A stretch of 64,000 bases of DNA from Bemisia tabaci (taxonomy: Eukaryota > Arthropoda > Insecta > Hemiptera > Aleyrodidae): positions 33,056,098-33,120,097 of the forward strand of contig NC_092796.1 in assembly GCF_918797505.1 (NCBI RefSeq), in the 5' to 3' direction. Position 1 is the first letter of the stretch; the number at the start of each line of letters is the position of its first letter. The translations under genes were made by a program, and so were the position numbers. Below the pieces are notes generated by a model. That model searched no databases. It was not told where the DNA came from and worked only from the letters and a program-made list of their open reading frames with translations. Of this stretch, positions 25,069-38,800 are shown in pieces.

Positions 25069-25412
25069 TTTTCTAGCGTGCATGCGACGCGTGGAAGTAT
25101 TATCAGTAGCATTTACCGCTATCTTGGCCTTTTAGATCGGGTAATTATTCTGTGTATTTTATTTCTAAGGTGTTCAGTGTTATCCCAAGTGAATTTTCAT
25201 TGGGAAATGTTAAACTTTCTTATCTAGAGGTATTTCTTTCGCATCGTTATCTTCACAAACCTAACCTCACTTTAGCGGTACCATATTTGAGACTTATCAA
25301 CGAATTAAAGAATAAGTCACTCATTTACAATTTTGCTCCCTCTGCATTCTATATAACCCACCTGCTTTTTGTTCCAGCCAGTTCCAACGGCCAGTTGCAT
25401 TAAAATTTCATC

Positions 25413-26788
25413 ATGAGTAGTCGTTTCTTTGCGACTGGCTCCGATTCGGAGTCGGATAGTGGGTCGGATGAGGAGCAGGTAGTTCGCGCACCAGCAGCAA
25501 ACTTTGCCGTAAGTACCAGTCGCCAATATTGTCTTTTTACTCGTTTCTCCACCAGAAATTTCAAGCATTCTATAAAATTACGTCTTCATACCAGGCGATG
25601 TGTGTACCCACTTCTCTCCCGTATCTCTTGGGCGCATGAAAACAAATTTTCTAGGGATGACTGACTTTTTCACATTTAGCTAGTATTATCTAAATGTTTG
25701 AAAGTTCTATCTTAATCGCGTGCAAATGTGCATATCAAGCTGTATTCAGTTTTGAACCACAGCTTCATCAACCTAATTTTCATAACGATGAATCAGATTG
25801 TTTTGATGTCCTTCTGTTTTTTAATCAAGAAATATTCCTCGTCAATTTCAAATCTGAAACTCATCTCTTGTAAGATCTGTGCTAGTCTTAGCTTAGGAGT
25901 CCTATCATAACTCACTTTTAAATTAATCTATGCACTTTTGAATTTCAGTTCAGCGATGATGAAGAAGATACTAAACGCGTTGTTCGTTCATCTAGAGAGA
26001 AACGTTATGAAGACTTGATGAACATAATCAAACAAATCAGGAACCACAAGAAAATCAGGGATATGAGTAGCATGCTCACTGGTAAGATGATCATATTTTC
26101 ATGAAATATTATATCCCTGTCCACGCTGAAAAAGTTTGTGAGCATGTCCAAAAAAATGCGGCAGAAAATTGGCTGTCCTTTGTCGAGTATTGAATTTGAA
26201 TGAAACAATCAAGATAGTGGCTCCTCACTCTTACTGTGAAAGTACATCAAATTTTTGTGGCATGGATTCTAGCTCTTACTTTTTCAACTTGCCTCTATTG
26301 TCAGAGTATTTTTGCCAAAAAATTTCCTGCCAGGTCAGAAAACGTGCTTCTTTAAAAGGGTGAAGTTGGAATGCTTCAAACTGTTTCCGTGGATTGGTGT
26401 GACATCAGAGCTTCTCATTGGTGACGGATCAGCATTCCACAATCAGTTCCTGAGAGGACCGGCAGACAGTGCTCTATTGTAGAGTAATGTGATAGTAACG
26501 CACTTGTCACACCGCCAGGCATCTTGAATAAATAAACAGTAATTATGGTTGCCTATCATTGAATGTGTTTGAGGTATTTCAGTTTTTCATCAACGATAAC
26601 AAATGAGGTTAGATTTAAGTCTTCATGCAGCAGGTTCAAATTTTCTAAAGTTAGGAAACTTAACTTACCTATGTAGAATATTCAGAAAAAAGAGAAAAAG
26701 CAAAACAATTTTGTTCTGACAAATCTACCTCAGTGAATTTCTTGTTTCACTGATTTCCCTCTGGGAAAATACAGAATGAAATATAGAA

Positions 26789-26821
<33 letters not shown>

Positions 26822-29800
26822 TTGATTTATGTTTACGTTTAAAACTTCCTGAACAGCTTTATGATTTCATCCTTATGTGATACCTACTTGTGAGCTCAAG
26901 TATTCTCATCCTACTTTCAAATGGGCCTGGAAAACAAAAACCTGACACTTTCACAAAGCTGTAAAGGACCACATGCTCCGATAAAATACACAAGATGGTC
27001 TACAAATCTGTTCGAAAAATGCTGTAGAAAGCAGTGTCAAGAAAATCAAGAGTTCGCTGTGTAGGTATCTACCACAATTAAGTTTAGCTCGTGGAAGTAC
27101 AGAATATTCCATGCGTAGAAGACTCCTGAGAGTGAAATTATTGAAAGAATGCATCGTGAAAGTTTTTCAAAGTTCTCATCCTGTTCTTCCCTAATTTTAA
27201 TTTAACTAATTTTTGCTCCCCTTATTCAATATTTCAGCTTTTGAAGATCTTACGAAAGCATATCAAAAAGCTTTGACTGTTATTTCAAAAGAAGAAAATG
27301 GCCGCACTCCTAGATTTTATTTACGTATTCTCACTGAGATGGAAGACTTCATCACCGAAGTTTGGGAAGACCGTGAGGGCAGGTAATTGACCTCTGTTTT
27401 GTTTTGATGTCATTGTTAAATTTTCTTATTAAGGAAAAGGTGTCTAAATTCTGAATAAATGTTAATTTTTTCGGTAATGCCCCCATAATGCCACCTTGCC
27501 CATCACAGAAGTGGATCCTTATCTTTTGACATTTGTAAAAGTCTAAAGGAAGACTAAATTAGAGGAAGTATTAGTATGATGGAATAATTTATGCAAATGC
27601 TAGGACAAAATTTTTCTCACCGAATTTTTTGTAGGTGCAAGTAATCCTGTAAAATAAATTTCATATTTTCATGTTTCATGTGTCAGACTTTTTTCAATCC
27701 GTGTTACAAAAAGATATGAAGTGAGCTATAGGCACTGATTTATTCCGATTGGTCAATTGAGAATCTGTAAACCAATGTCAGATTGTCAGAAGGAAAAATA
27801 CTTTTTTCATTGGCAGTTCTTCCATTTTCTCAGCTGTTTTCCTGTGAAATAGGCACCATTTTCCTGCCAACCAGTGCTCATTCAGAAATCCTTTAGAATT
27901 GATTCTGATACTAAATTGTAACAATATCTCATCCTCTCTCCTTATGCTGTTTCAGGAAAAACATGTCAAAAAATAACTCCAAATCCCTCTCATCTTTGCG
28001 ACAAAAATTGAGGAAGTACCTGAAAGATTTTGAGGATGAAATCGCCAACTTCCGTGAGAAACCAGATCTACCCGATGAAGATGATCAAGCTGACGAACCA
28101 GAAGGTAACTCATTTTGTTGCTCACGACCTCATTTATCTGTATTCTAAGTTCATTAAACACCTTGCCTAAAATGCATCCAAAAAGAAAGCTTTGGCGCCT
28201 TAAAAACTGACGTGACTCTAATGTGTATAGCATCTTTGCCCCTTATAAAATTTTACGTTCCCTCATAAAAAAGTCTTACAGCTCCAAATTCAGACTTGAC
28301 AGCTTATCGACTCTCAACATCCTAAGATGAATTCAGGGGTGTAGAAACTTCCAAGGGTTCCCCCAAAATAAATTTAGGTTCCCCCATTTTAAGTTTGCGC
28401 AAAATTTTGCCTGACACATAAAGTAACGCGGTCGACAGTTGGGTTCCTTCAAAACAGTGTGGTCGACAGTTTGGTTCCCCCAAAAACAGCGCGGTTGACA
28501 GTTTGGCTCCTCTAAAAACAGCACGCTTGACAGTTAGGTTCCTCCTAAACCCTTTCTTTAAAAAAAAGAAGAAAGAAAAAACAATACCTCCCAAGGTTCC
28601 CCCAATTTTTTCGTCCTCACATGGGCTCCCCCATTTCACGCGAACGGCCGGTCGCGTGGTTGGGAAGTTTCCCCACCCCTGGATGAATTTAGCTTACTGT
28701 CTTAAATCTAATAACCTAATATGAAAGTAAAGAATTTGAAAAATTTTTACCAATATTTCAAGCCATCAACTTCTGTCAAATAACAAATCAAACAGGGTGT
28801 CTACCATCAGAAGAAACCTGAAAATATCAGGAAAATCAAAGTGAGTATAACATGTTTCATCTAGGTACCTGCAGTTAGCACAAAAGTGAAGAAGTGAAAC
28901 ATTTTATTTAATTCTTAAAATATGTTAGCTCGGAAAATCAAATGAGTGTCAATTTATTTGCAAAAAAAAATCAGGAAATTTCATCTAAATCTTAGATGAA
29001 AAGGGATAACAAGAAAATCCCAAATGAAGTTCTATTAGACACCTTGTAATCTCCCTTTATAGTTTTAAAGACTGCAGGTGAAAAAAAAACGGCAGTGTAA
29101 TTTAGGGACAGTTATTTTTCATCTTTTGCTGATGTCTTAAAATTAAAGCATCAGTTATTCGCAGCTATTATTCAACGCAATCGTCCAGAAGTCTTCACTT
29201 AAGTGGTTTGGTTTCAGATGAGTCAGATTCAGACGAGGACAAGCCCATGATTCCTGCAAGTTTCAAGAAACCAGAGACGGCCACAGAACAGAAACCAGCC
29301 AAAAAGGTAGCAGTAGACACTGGCGATGACAGTGATGATTCCATCGATTGGGGATCTGATTCTGACAGCAGTGAATCCAGTTCGGACGATGAAGGACAGT
29401 ACACCAGTATTCGTGAGCGTTTTCTGAAAAAGTATGTTAGATCTTCTGTTTTGCCTCCCATTACATCTGAAAAAATGGTGTCTAGATAGAAAAATCCAGG
29501 ATTCATCAGGGAATGAAAAATTTCAGGGAAAAATCAGGGATTCCGTTCCAGAAATCAGGGATCTCTTCTTCCACTGTTTACAGACTTATTTCTCTCCTTA
29601 ACCTCTTTTGAATTTTCTCCAGGTCCTCAGTCAATTGCAGAACATTTATGAAAGTAATACTGAGTTCGTTTGTGTATAAAAAGAAATTCTGATTGAACCC
29701 TTAAATCATCAGAATGATAGAGAATCTTTCATTGACCAGATTACATAACCATCTGCGGGCCGATTATTGAAATTTTATGTTTGTTGGGCAGACATAAGTT

Positions 29801-32800
29801 AAGCGGCAGAACGTGATTGGTCAGCTGTGTCTTTTCGCTGCTTTGTCGTGCCTTTGTCAGGTGGAATAGACGACATACTGTCAGGAATTCAAGAGGTGCC
29901 TTTAGCTTGTCGTGAATTCCACCTGAGGCATGACAAAGCAGTGATAAGACATAGCCGACCAATCACGCTCCGCTGTTTAACCTATGTCTGCCAGACAAAC
30001 ACAAAATTTCAAAAATCAACCTGCAGGAAAGCTTTTAAAATCAAAAATTTGAATGTACGCCAGACAATTGGCTGAAATATGGAAAAAACGGATATTTACA
30101 TCTGGAACTCCGGAGTCATATCGCTCGAGCACCGGGAAAGTCCCGGCTAAGAGGGAGAAAACTTTAATTCCTTATCAGGGAATAAGCTGAAAATCAGAGA
30201 AAATTAGGAATTGAGCATGTCTAGAATTCTTGACACCATGAGAGCTCTTTACTGGGTGTCTACAAGTCTAGAATTTCCAGAAAGTCCCGAAATAGTACTG
30301 ATTTCTTAAGGGCGGTCCGGAAACACCGAAAAAGTGCGGAAATCTGCAAAATGGTCAGGAATTTTTGTTGCAGTTTGAGCAAGAAACTCAAATTTTTTGA
30401 ATTTTGTCCAAGGTAGGTACATACTGAAAAAGTACTGAATTTTCATGTGAATGAGGCACTGAATTTCTTGGGAATGTACTGAAAGAACACTGTAAAAGAA
30501 CTAATTTTTGGCCAGCTTGTTTTAGTAGACACCCTGCTTTCATAATTCCACGTTCCCATTATGGCTGCCAGAAGAAAATTAAAGAAATCTGTATCATTTC
30601 TTGAACTCGGATACTGTAGTCTCTGTCCCCTTGGATATCAATCTCATGATATTCAAGAAGCCAGAAAGATAGCTAGCAGCCAGACAGATAGACAGATAGT
30701 AGCCACACCAATTCAATTCTGGAACCAGGGAAGATTTGGCGGTTTTTTAAAGACTTTTGATTTGCTACACAAGATGAAATAATTCCTTACACCTTTTCAG
30801 ACAAAATTAGTGATCCACTCGTAGTTGCTTGACATCTCCGCAGGTAAAGCAGCTGCCAGTATGTTTAAACATTTCCAAATCCTTTGAATCCTTTCATTTC
30901 CTTTTTTTTTTAGAACAACGGATCGCGAGGAAGAAGAGAAGAAAGAAAAGAAAAAGGAGCGGAAAGAAAAAGAAGGTCGTCGTAAAGCTAGACACGATGA
31001 AGAGGAAGACGCTGAAGGAGGAGGATGGGAAACTGTCAAAGGCGGAGTTGCCATTGCTTCTGTAAGAATTTCATCTTATATTTTCAAACTCTTCTGAAGC
31101 TTTGGCTTCAGAAACGAGAACTATTTGCTCAACTTGCATCAAAATTATTTTTTACGGGCTCTCATGCTTACTACTTTCTAGTCAGTATTAAAAATATACT
31201 TTTAGCTTTCTACTGGTTCACAAGTAGTTAAAAAGTTTAAGCGTCAGCAACCTGTACAACTTTTTGCTGAAGCCTATAACTTGACAACTTAAATTGACTT
31301 GGTGAGCATCAAATTAGTGCAATTAAAATGTAAAACTTCCATCAAACACTGTCTACAGTCGCTCAGAAAGTAAGTTTTGCTGATTCTTTTCTGAACTATA
31401 GAAAGTAAACCAATTTCAAGTGTACCATTATTATGAAGCTTACACTCCCATCTTCCTAATGGTCTATTGGTATGTGTTATTTGACCCTTCAAGATCTAGA
31501 AATCACATTTTGCCATAGCTGTTCTAAAAAATTTCCAAGGGGGAAACTTCCAAGGGGTTCATAAAGATTAAATTCCTCGTGAAGTTTGCTCAGCAACTAT
31601 AAACTCCATGAGAGAACAAAACCATTTTTATAATTGGAAGCAGTTGGTAGCCCTTCATTTGATTGAAACGTTAATAATGCCCAAAAGAATCTTCTAACAT
31701 AATAAGGAATGGATGCGACTAGATGTCTCAAATTTTAAAATAGATTGCTCAATAAAAAGTTAAAAATATTCCCTTTTAAATGAAGTATTCGTTTTTCTTA
31801 GATAATGAATAAAATACCTGTTCAGGCAAAAACTTCTCTTATTTTTTTCTAAGTGAACTTTGTTACACTACTTACACGCAATATGCGTTTTCCAGATCGT
31901 ATTCTTTGTATTTAATGAATGAATTTCAATCATGAACCGAGTCCTTTAAGGTGCTCTATATCCAAGACTATATTTTTAATCTATTATAGAGTTTATCATT
32001 CCTAAACTTACGAGAAGTTAACTTTCCTATCTTCTTCTATCGTGGTTATTTGTCCACAGGAAAAACCAAAAATGTTCGCCAAGGATGCAGAGATCAATGT
32101 TGATATTGTCCTGAGCAAGCTTGGTGAAATTATGGCAGCACGTGGTAAGAAGAGAACAGATAGGAAGGAACAAATAGAGCTCCTCCATGAGCTGCAAAAC
32201 ATCTGTGAGCTGAAAGGACTGGGCGTGGCCATAGTCATTAAAATCAAGTTGGCCATTGTCTCCTCGATTTTCGATTACAACCCTAAAGTGTCCGATCCAA
32301 TGAAGCCTGAGTACTGGGCAAAGTAAGTTCCGATTAAAATAGCACTACTCCGATATCTACACACCTAGCCAGGAATTATTTTTATTTCTTCCTTTATTTC
32401 CTTGTATTTTATTTTTATTCCTCTTAGCATTGCGTATTTTTCATTTTTTTGTGTGGTGTGCAAAACTAATTTATCAGTAATATTTTATCAATTGTTTTGA
32501 TAGGACCCATTGTCACACACCTTCAGTGAAACCACTTTCCTTGCCATTAAAGTGATTATAATCCAGGTTTCATTTTAATTTCTCAACATCAACTTGTTTC
32601 CTTGTCTCTAAATTTTGTTCCCTGTTTTCCAGGCTTCTAGACCGAATCAATCAAACAATGGATCTGATTCTAACTGTCAACGATGTAATAATCAATGACA
32701 CCATTCTCGAGGATGATGAAAACTTTGAGAAGGCACCGTACAGGATTCGTGGTTGCACACTCACCATCGTTGAACGTCTCGATGAGGAATTCACCAAGTT

Positions 32801-35800
32801 GTTGAAAGAGTGCGATCCTCACTCAAATGAGTATGTTGTACGACTTAAAGATGAAAAGCGGGTTACTCAGATCATCGACAAAGTTCAAGAATATCTCGAG
32901 AGGCAAGGTGTTGCCCCTGATCTATGTCGTATTTACCTGAGGAAAATAGAGCACTTGTACTACAAGTTCGACCCACAAGTATTGAAACAGAAACAAGTAA
33001 GTATTTTTGCCAGAAGTTATGGTTCAATTCAGTATGAAGGGTTTATCACATGCCTGTCATGAATTATTTTATACATGCCAAGAAAAGTTAGTTTGTCAAA
33101 AGGAAGAATGGTTAGTACAATTGTTACTCAAGATTTCTACGGTTTTAATCAATCTGCTGCAACAATGGTAAAAGAAAATTACTTACACTGTAGCTACCAT
33201 TGGTACTTTTTTTTTCTGGAAAATGAGCTAAAAATAGGGGTGCTAGAAAGCTGGAAAAGTCAGGGAACTTGTCACATATCTACTTATCATGAAAACATAA
33301 CACTGATCTGCTAACTGTTTACCTTTCCTAGTTATTTTTAAAGCTAATCATCTTTTAGCCAGTTGCTGAATGCCTTTTTCATACTTTAATTTCTTAGCTA
33401 AGAAATATTGCCCAAAGTTTAGCGAAAGTCAGTGTATTTAAAATAAAAAGAAAATAGTAGAGTTGGGCCGAAATGGAATTTTCGCGTCACCGGAACCGGA
33501 TCCGGATAGTGCTTTTTCGCGCGAAAAATGTCGCGATTTTTGAGGTTAAGTTTACTCGACTCAGGACTCACGATCGGTCGTAGCTAACAAAATTCGGGCC
33601 TTGAATTTCTTTCCTTATTTCTAGTGTCACAATTGCAATAGTACAAAAATCATGGTTGACAAATAATATGTGTCATAAATATAGCAAGGCAGTTTCTAGC
33701 TTTTCGCAGCTGTGCTCATATATTCAGCAGGAGGGTGTTATCAGAAGTCAGAAATGTAAACAAAACAAAAGTGGAAAACAGCGCTGCCAATCTGACACTT
33801 TTGAAAGCACCGCCGCCGCATGCCAATCCAAAATCACAGCAAATCAAAGACTGTCTTGACGGAAAATTATTCGGTCAATTTCTGTTGATGAGAATCTCTA
33901 AATGAACGAGAGAAATGGATGTTTCAACCGATCACAAACTTAATTGGCCTTCGTTTCGATATTACCGAAACAAACAGCGTGCTGCGACACTACGATGAAT
34001 GCGGAGTTTTGCACCGACTAAAAACGGGGAATGATGCATATATTGGTGGCGTTGTTGTTTGTTATTATCTTTTCCACCTGCATCTATGAAAGTGAAACAC
34101 GCGGGTCGCGGGCTTAAGGAATTTACGTTGCGATCGCGTCAATTAGCAGAACATGTGCGTTATTCCGGTAATAAAGGTCGAACAATTACCATGACTGAAA
34201 GTGCGCCGAAAAGCGGCAAGACTTAGCAGCATGTAATTCATGTTGAAAGAAAAAAAAATAAACAGAGCTGTATTGAAGGAGAAGAAAAAAAAGTCAAAAG
34301 TTTCAGGAAAAAATACAGAAAATTGTATTGATAGGGAAGAAAAAAGAAAGAATATCACCAAAAATGTATCAAAATTTTCAGGGCCAAAAAAGCACTATTC
34401 GGCTGGTCCAAAAACCGGATAGCGCGATTATCCGGCCGGATCCGGATACTCGCGAAAATCGTATCCGGCCGGAGCCGGATATCTGGTATCTGGCCGGATA
34501 ATCGCCGGATACCCGGCCCAACTCTAGAAAATAGGTGGAAATTTTGTTTGAAGGTCAGGAAATTTTGGAGTCAGGAAAAAGCAAAGAAGGGTAGAGAAAA
34601 GTCAGGAAATTTGAAGATGAAGAAATTATGGCAACCCTATAAAAATCAAAGGAGTGCAGCATCTGCGGGTAATAGCTTCTCTTATTAAGAAGGTAGGCAA
34701 GCACCAAGTCTCATGCCAGGCTAGGATCACCCTGCTTTGGTTCTCCCAGCCACCGGAGCGACTCATGGTTTAATTTATGATTGATAATTTTGCGTAATTT
34801 TTTTCAGGGTCTAATTCCTCCTTCAGAGGTTACATCGCTACAAGTAATGGATCGTTTGTGCAAATATATTTATGACAAAGATAATACAGATCGTTTGAGA
34901 ACAAGAGCCATTCTTTCCCATGTCTATCACCACGCACTCCATGATAATTGGTTCCAAGCCCGAGATCTTATGCTTATGTCTCATCTCCAAGATACAATCC
35001 AGCATGCTGATCCGGCAACACAGGTATGTTGGTTGGATTCTCATTTTTGGTTATCAAGGTGTCATTAAGCAAGAGCATTCCAAAATGTAACACATCCTTA
35101 ACAGAGGCCGGCGCCACTCCCCTTTAAATCAATGTTTTGTGATGAATTGTGGATGAAAAATTGCTACCTCAAGTCAATTTTTTATTTTAGATTGTTGAAA
35201 AACAGCTTTATGCAATGCAGCCCTGAATTTCCCCTTTTTCCCCCTGGCGATGGACCCGTAATGCGGAATCGAGTCCTTACTCTCTTCCCAACGCATTACG
35301 TATTTTATGAACAGTCCATTGTGTTTTTTTCAATTTCAGCTTTTTCTTTGGAATTTTTGAGCCTCATATAATAAAATACTCAATATATCCCTACAGCTCA
35401 AAAAAGTTGACTTTCATCACTGGCATATCTTTCAAAGTGATTTGTTCTATGTTGCTGCATTACTCAAAAAGAAATCCTGGAAGGTCTTCCTGCGTGTTAA
35501 GAATATTTCCTTCTAATTTTTAAGGAAAGAGTGAAAAAAATACATAGAGAATTTTAATCAAAACAGCCTGTTGTTTCTTTCAATAATTGAAACATGAGTA
35601 AAAATTTACTACGATCTGAGGTAGTGAATCTAGCCATCTATATCATTTATACTCAACGTTATTCTAGGTTTTTTGGTCAGATTTTATACTCCAGATCTTG
35701 TATTATGTATTCACTGCTTGTAAAATTCACCACATAAAGAGTCATTTTCCATCATTTATCTAAATTACCACGCAAATTGCCTAATCACATAATGTGTTTT

Positions 35801-38800
35801 TTCCATCACCACAGATCTTATACAACCGAACCATGGCTCATCTAGGTTTATGCGCTTTCCGTCACGCCAACATCAAAGATGCGCACAACTGTCTAGTAGA
35901 TTTAATGATGACTGGTAAAATGAAGGAATTGTTAGCCCAAGGTTTACTTCCTCAGGTATATATCTTTTACTATATAGCATGAATTTTTTTAAATTCTTGA
36001 AACTTTAATTTCTACCAATTTATCAGATCTGCTCATACAATGTGTAATATTTGTTATTGAGTCATCAGGAGCTGCTACTTTGCCAAGCAAGACACAAACA
36101 TCATTTCGTTTTTACCGCAAGTTCATGAGCTTTAGTGCTGCCAAATCAATAGTGTGTATACGTTATTTTCTACTGAAGAGTAAATTTTTCCCCATGCCAG
36201 TTTCTTGAGTAAGGATTTAGATCTATGTCTCAATTTTTGACCCTGGAAATTTTACATTTTCGTGTGAAAGCATTGTCATTTCATGAGGACAGAATCATAC
36301 AATTTTCTAGGAAAAGGAGACAAGTGAAAGGGGTAATATTTCTCCAGTAAAGTACATGGGTGCTGAAAGTTGAAAGCCTCCTCCTGAACTCAATTAGTCA
36401 TGCTTCAAGTCTTTCTTTCCTAAAAATAGGACTTTTCTGACCGCTAAAATGCTGATTCAACAGTAATATTGTAGAAATCCAACAAGGCTTCTCTCTCATT
36501 TCTTGTTCCCATCACAGGTGGTGCAGGAAGTTTCTGCACCCTCGGTAATTACTCTCTATATACTAGTAAATAATGTCTTGTAATTTTTTTAATTTTATTA
36601 CTGTAATGTTTTTAGCGGCAACATGAAAGGAGTAAAGAGCAAGAAAAAGTTGAGAAACAACGACAGATGGCATTCCACATGCATATTAATTTGGAACTCA
36701 TTGAGTGTGTCTACTTAGTCTCTGCAATGCTCACAGAAATTCCATACATGGCCGGTTAGTAACTTCATATTTTTCTTATTCAAGTTTCTTCAAGTCAACA
36801 AAGACATTTGGAATAGAGGAAGAGGTTTTAAAAGTAGAATTTTTTTTATATGGACGCCTCTCTGCCTGAGGTTTAAGTGTGAAATATTTGGGACGTACAG
36901 CACAGCAAAGACTTTTCCGCTGATCACAGTAAGCGCAACGCCTACCAAGAAACGCCTTCCTGAAATCATTCAGGAAGTAGTAATTTTATCTTTAGGAACT
37001 TAGGAAATATTTTAAAAAAATCATGCAAATTTTACAAGGAAATTGCATAGTTCAACTGAGAGAGAAAAATGCCCTGTTTCAACAAGAAATGTGTATTTTC
37101 TGCCGGACCGAACCTTTTCAATCCCTGCAGGACCAAAGAAGCCGTATACCAAACACTTCTGAGCCCTGGCTGCAACACTGAAACCTCCACAAAGAATTGT
37201 AAATGTTATGGTTTCATTTAGCTATCATTTTCATTTTTTGTATCCTTTCATTCTGTTCCAAGGAAGCCAAAAGCACGCCCAGACCATTATTCTCATATTA
37301 AATTTTGGTTTTAACTTTCAGCTCATGAATTTGATGCCCGTAGACGCATGATTTCAAAAACATTCTATCAGTTACTGCGAACTAGTGAACGTCAATCACT
37401 CATAGGACCTCCCGAGACCATGAGAGAACACATCATCGCAGCTAGTAAAGCCATGCGCAATGGAAATTGGCAGGCGTGCAGAGATTTCATCGTAAACAAG
37501 AAGATGAATACAAAGGTAACTGTGGCTACTTGAAGAATATAACTTCTTTCTTCTTGGTCTCTCTGCTTTGATGCTAAAATAATCTCCTCGAGAAATATTG
37601 CAAAGCAACGTCAAAAAAAGTTGTAGCTTGTGGAAGAAGTTCGAAATCTCTTTCATCTCAACATTTTCATAACTGTAGGAAGCTACAAGCTATTTATCAA
37701 CCAGGTTAGGAATGAATAAATCATGACTGTCCAGCACCATGTTTTGATGTCATTCCTACAGTTGAAAGTAGAAGAATCGTAACTGAGATTTTTAAGGAAG
37801 TAAAGTTAATTACTTTGTGCGCAATTCTTTAACCACAAGGACTTATTTTGTCTTAAATGGTTTCTGATAAACTCCTGCTCCAAACTTGAAATTGTTCATG
37901 AGGAGCTCTCATTTCTAGTGACACTGTTTTGTCCAGGTGCCAACCAAGGCGTCTATTTTATGTTTCTAATGTTATTTTAATACAGAAGACTTTTGATTAT
38001 CCGACCCAATGTGCCAGTTGGGGATGTATGATAACAAAGACTGAAAAAAATACCATTTCAAGCTCTGTTGGTAAGCAGAAAGCACAAGCTCGGCCAATTT
38101 CTGTCGTATTTGTAAAACCGAGTCAATTAATTAGAAAAAACAATGTGTTTAAAAAACCAAACATTCACTCAATTTTTGCCCAAAAATTCGATTTCTGTCC
38201 TGTCGTGTCTGGAAATGTACATTTTAGTGGTGAAAAAATGGTGTTGGATAATCGAGAGTCTGCTGTATTAACACATCTTTGTTTCTTTCTACTTTGATTA
38301 GTTTTTATAAGTTCTATACAATTTTTAATGTGTATTGTAGGTCTGGGATCTATTCTATGAAAATGACAAAGTGAGGGATATGTTAGCTCGACTCATCAAA
38401 GAAGAGTCCTTACGAACGTATCTTTTCACTTACTCACATGTCTACTCGACGATTTCCATGCCGACTCTTGCTGACATGTTCGAGCTAGGTCACTCTACTG
38501 TCCATTCAATCATTAGTAAAATGATCATCAATGAAGAGCTAATGGCATCTCTGGACGACCCAACTCAAACAGTTGTTATGCACCGAAGTGAACCAACTCG
38601 CCTACAATCGCTTGCGCTCCAATTGGCAGACAAAGTTAACAACTTTGTCGATGCTAAAGAACGCATCTATGAAATGAAGCCTGGTGAGTTACTTACTCAT
38701 AGAGTTCCTCCAATAGCATAATTTTTATTTCCCTTTTAGGAATTCCCCTTATTTTCACAGCTTAATTTTACTTCCAAATGCTGATTAGTGGTGTGAATAA

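Larger units (their letters stand above)
23167..25412. promoter_or_regulatory. Divergent promoter interval NCAPD2 / eIF3c
   Basis: The ATGs of NCAPD2 (minus) and eIF3c (plus) are 2.27 kb apart and point away from each other. The interval holds a hAT element (23334-23966), a TTCGAAT-rich repeat (24840-25068) and a TGACGTCA palindrome at 24782-24789. The roughly 340 bases just before the eIF3c ATG carry no recognisable repeat and are the likeliest location of its core promoter and 5' UTR. No TATA box could be assigned. Confidence 0.5.

Noticed and set aside
26791..26817. Poly-T run in eIF3c intron 2 as a retroposon tail
   Set aside because: No retrotransposed sequence or target-site duplication is evident next to it.
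30797..31065. Serine-rich minus frame and the alternative plus frame overlapping eIF3c exon 6
   Set aside because: Shadows of the lysine/glutamate-rich eIF3c exon; the plus frame of the exon in phase with its neighbours is the conserved one.
33656..34422. Short plus frames inside the hAT element as possible transposase remnants
   Set aside because: Too short, with no hAT dimerisation motif or zinc-finger pattern visible.
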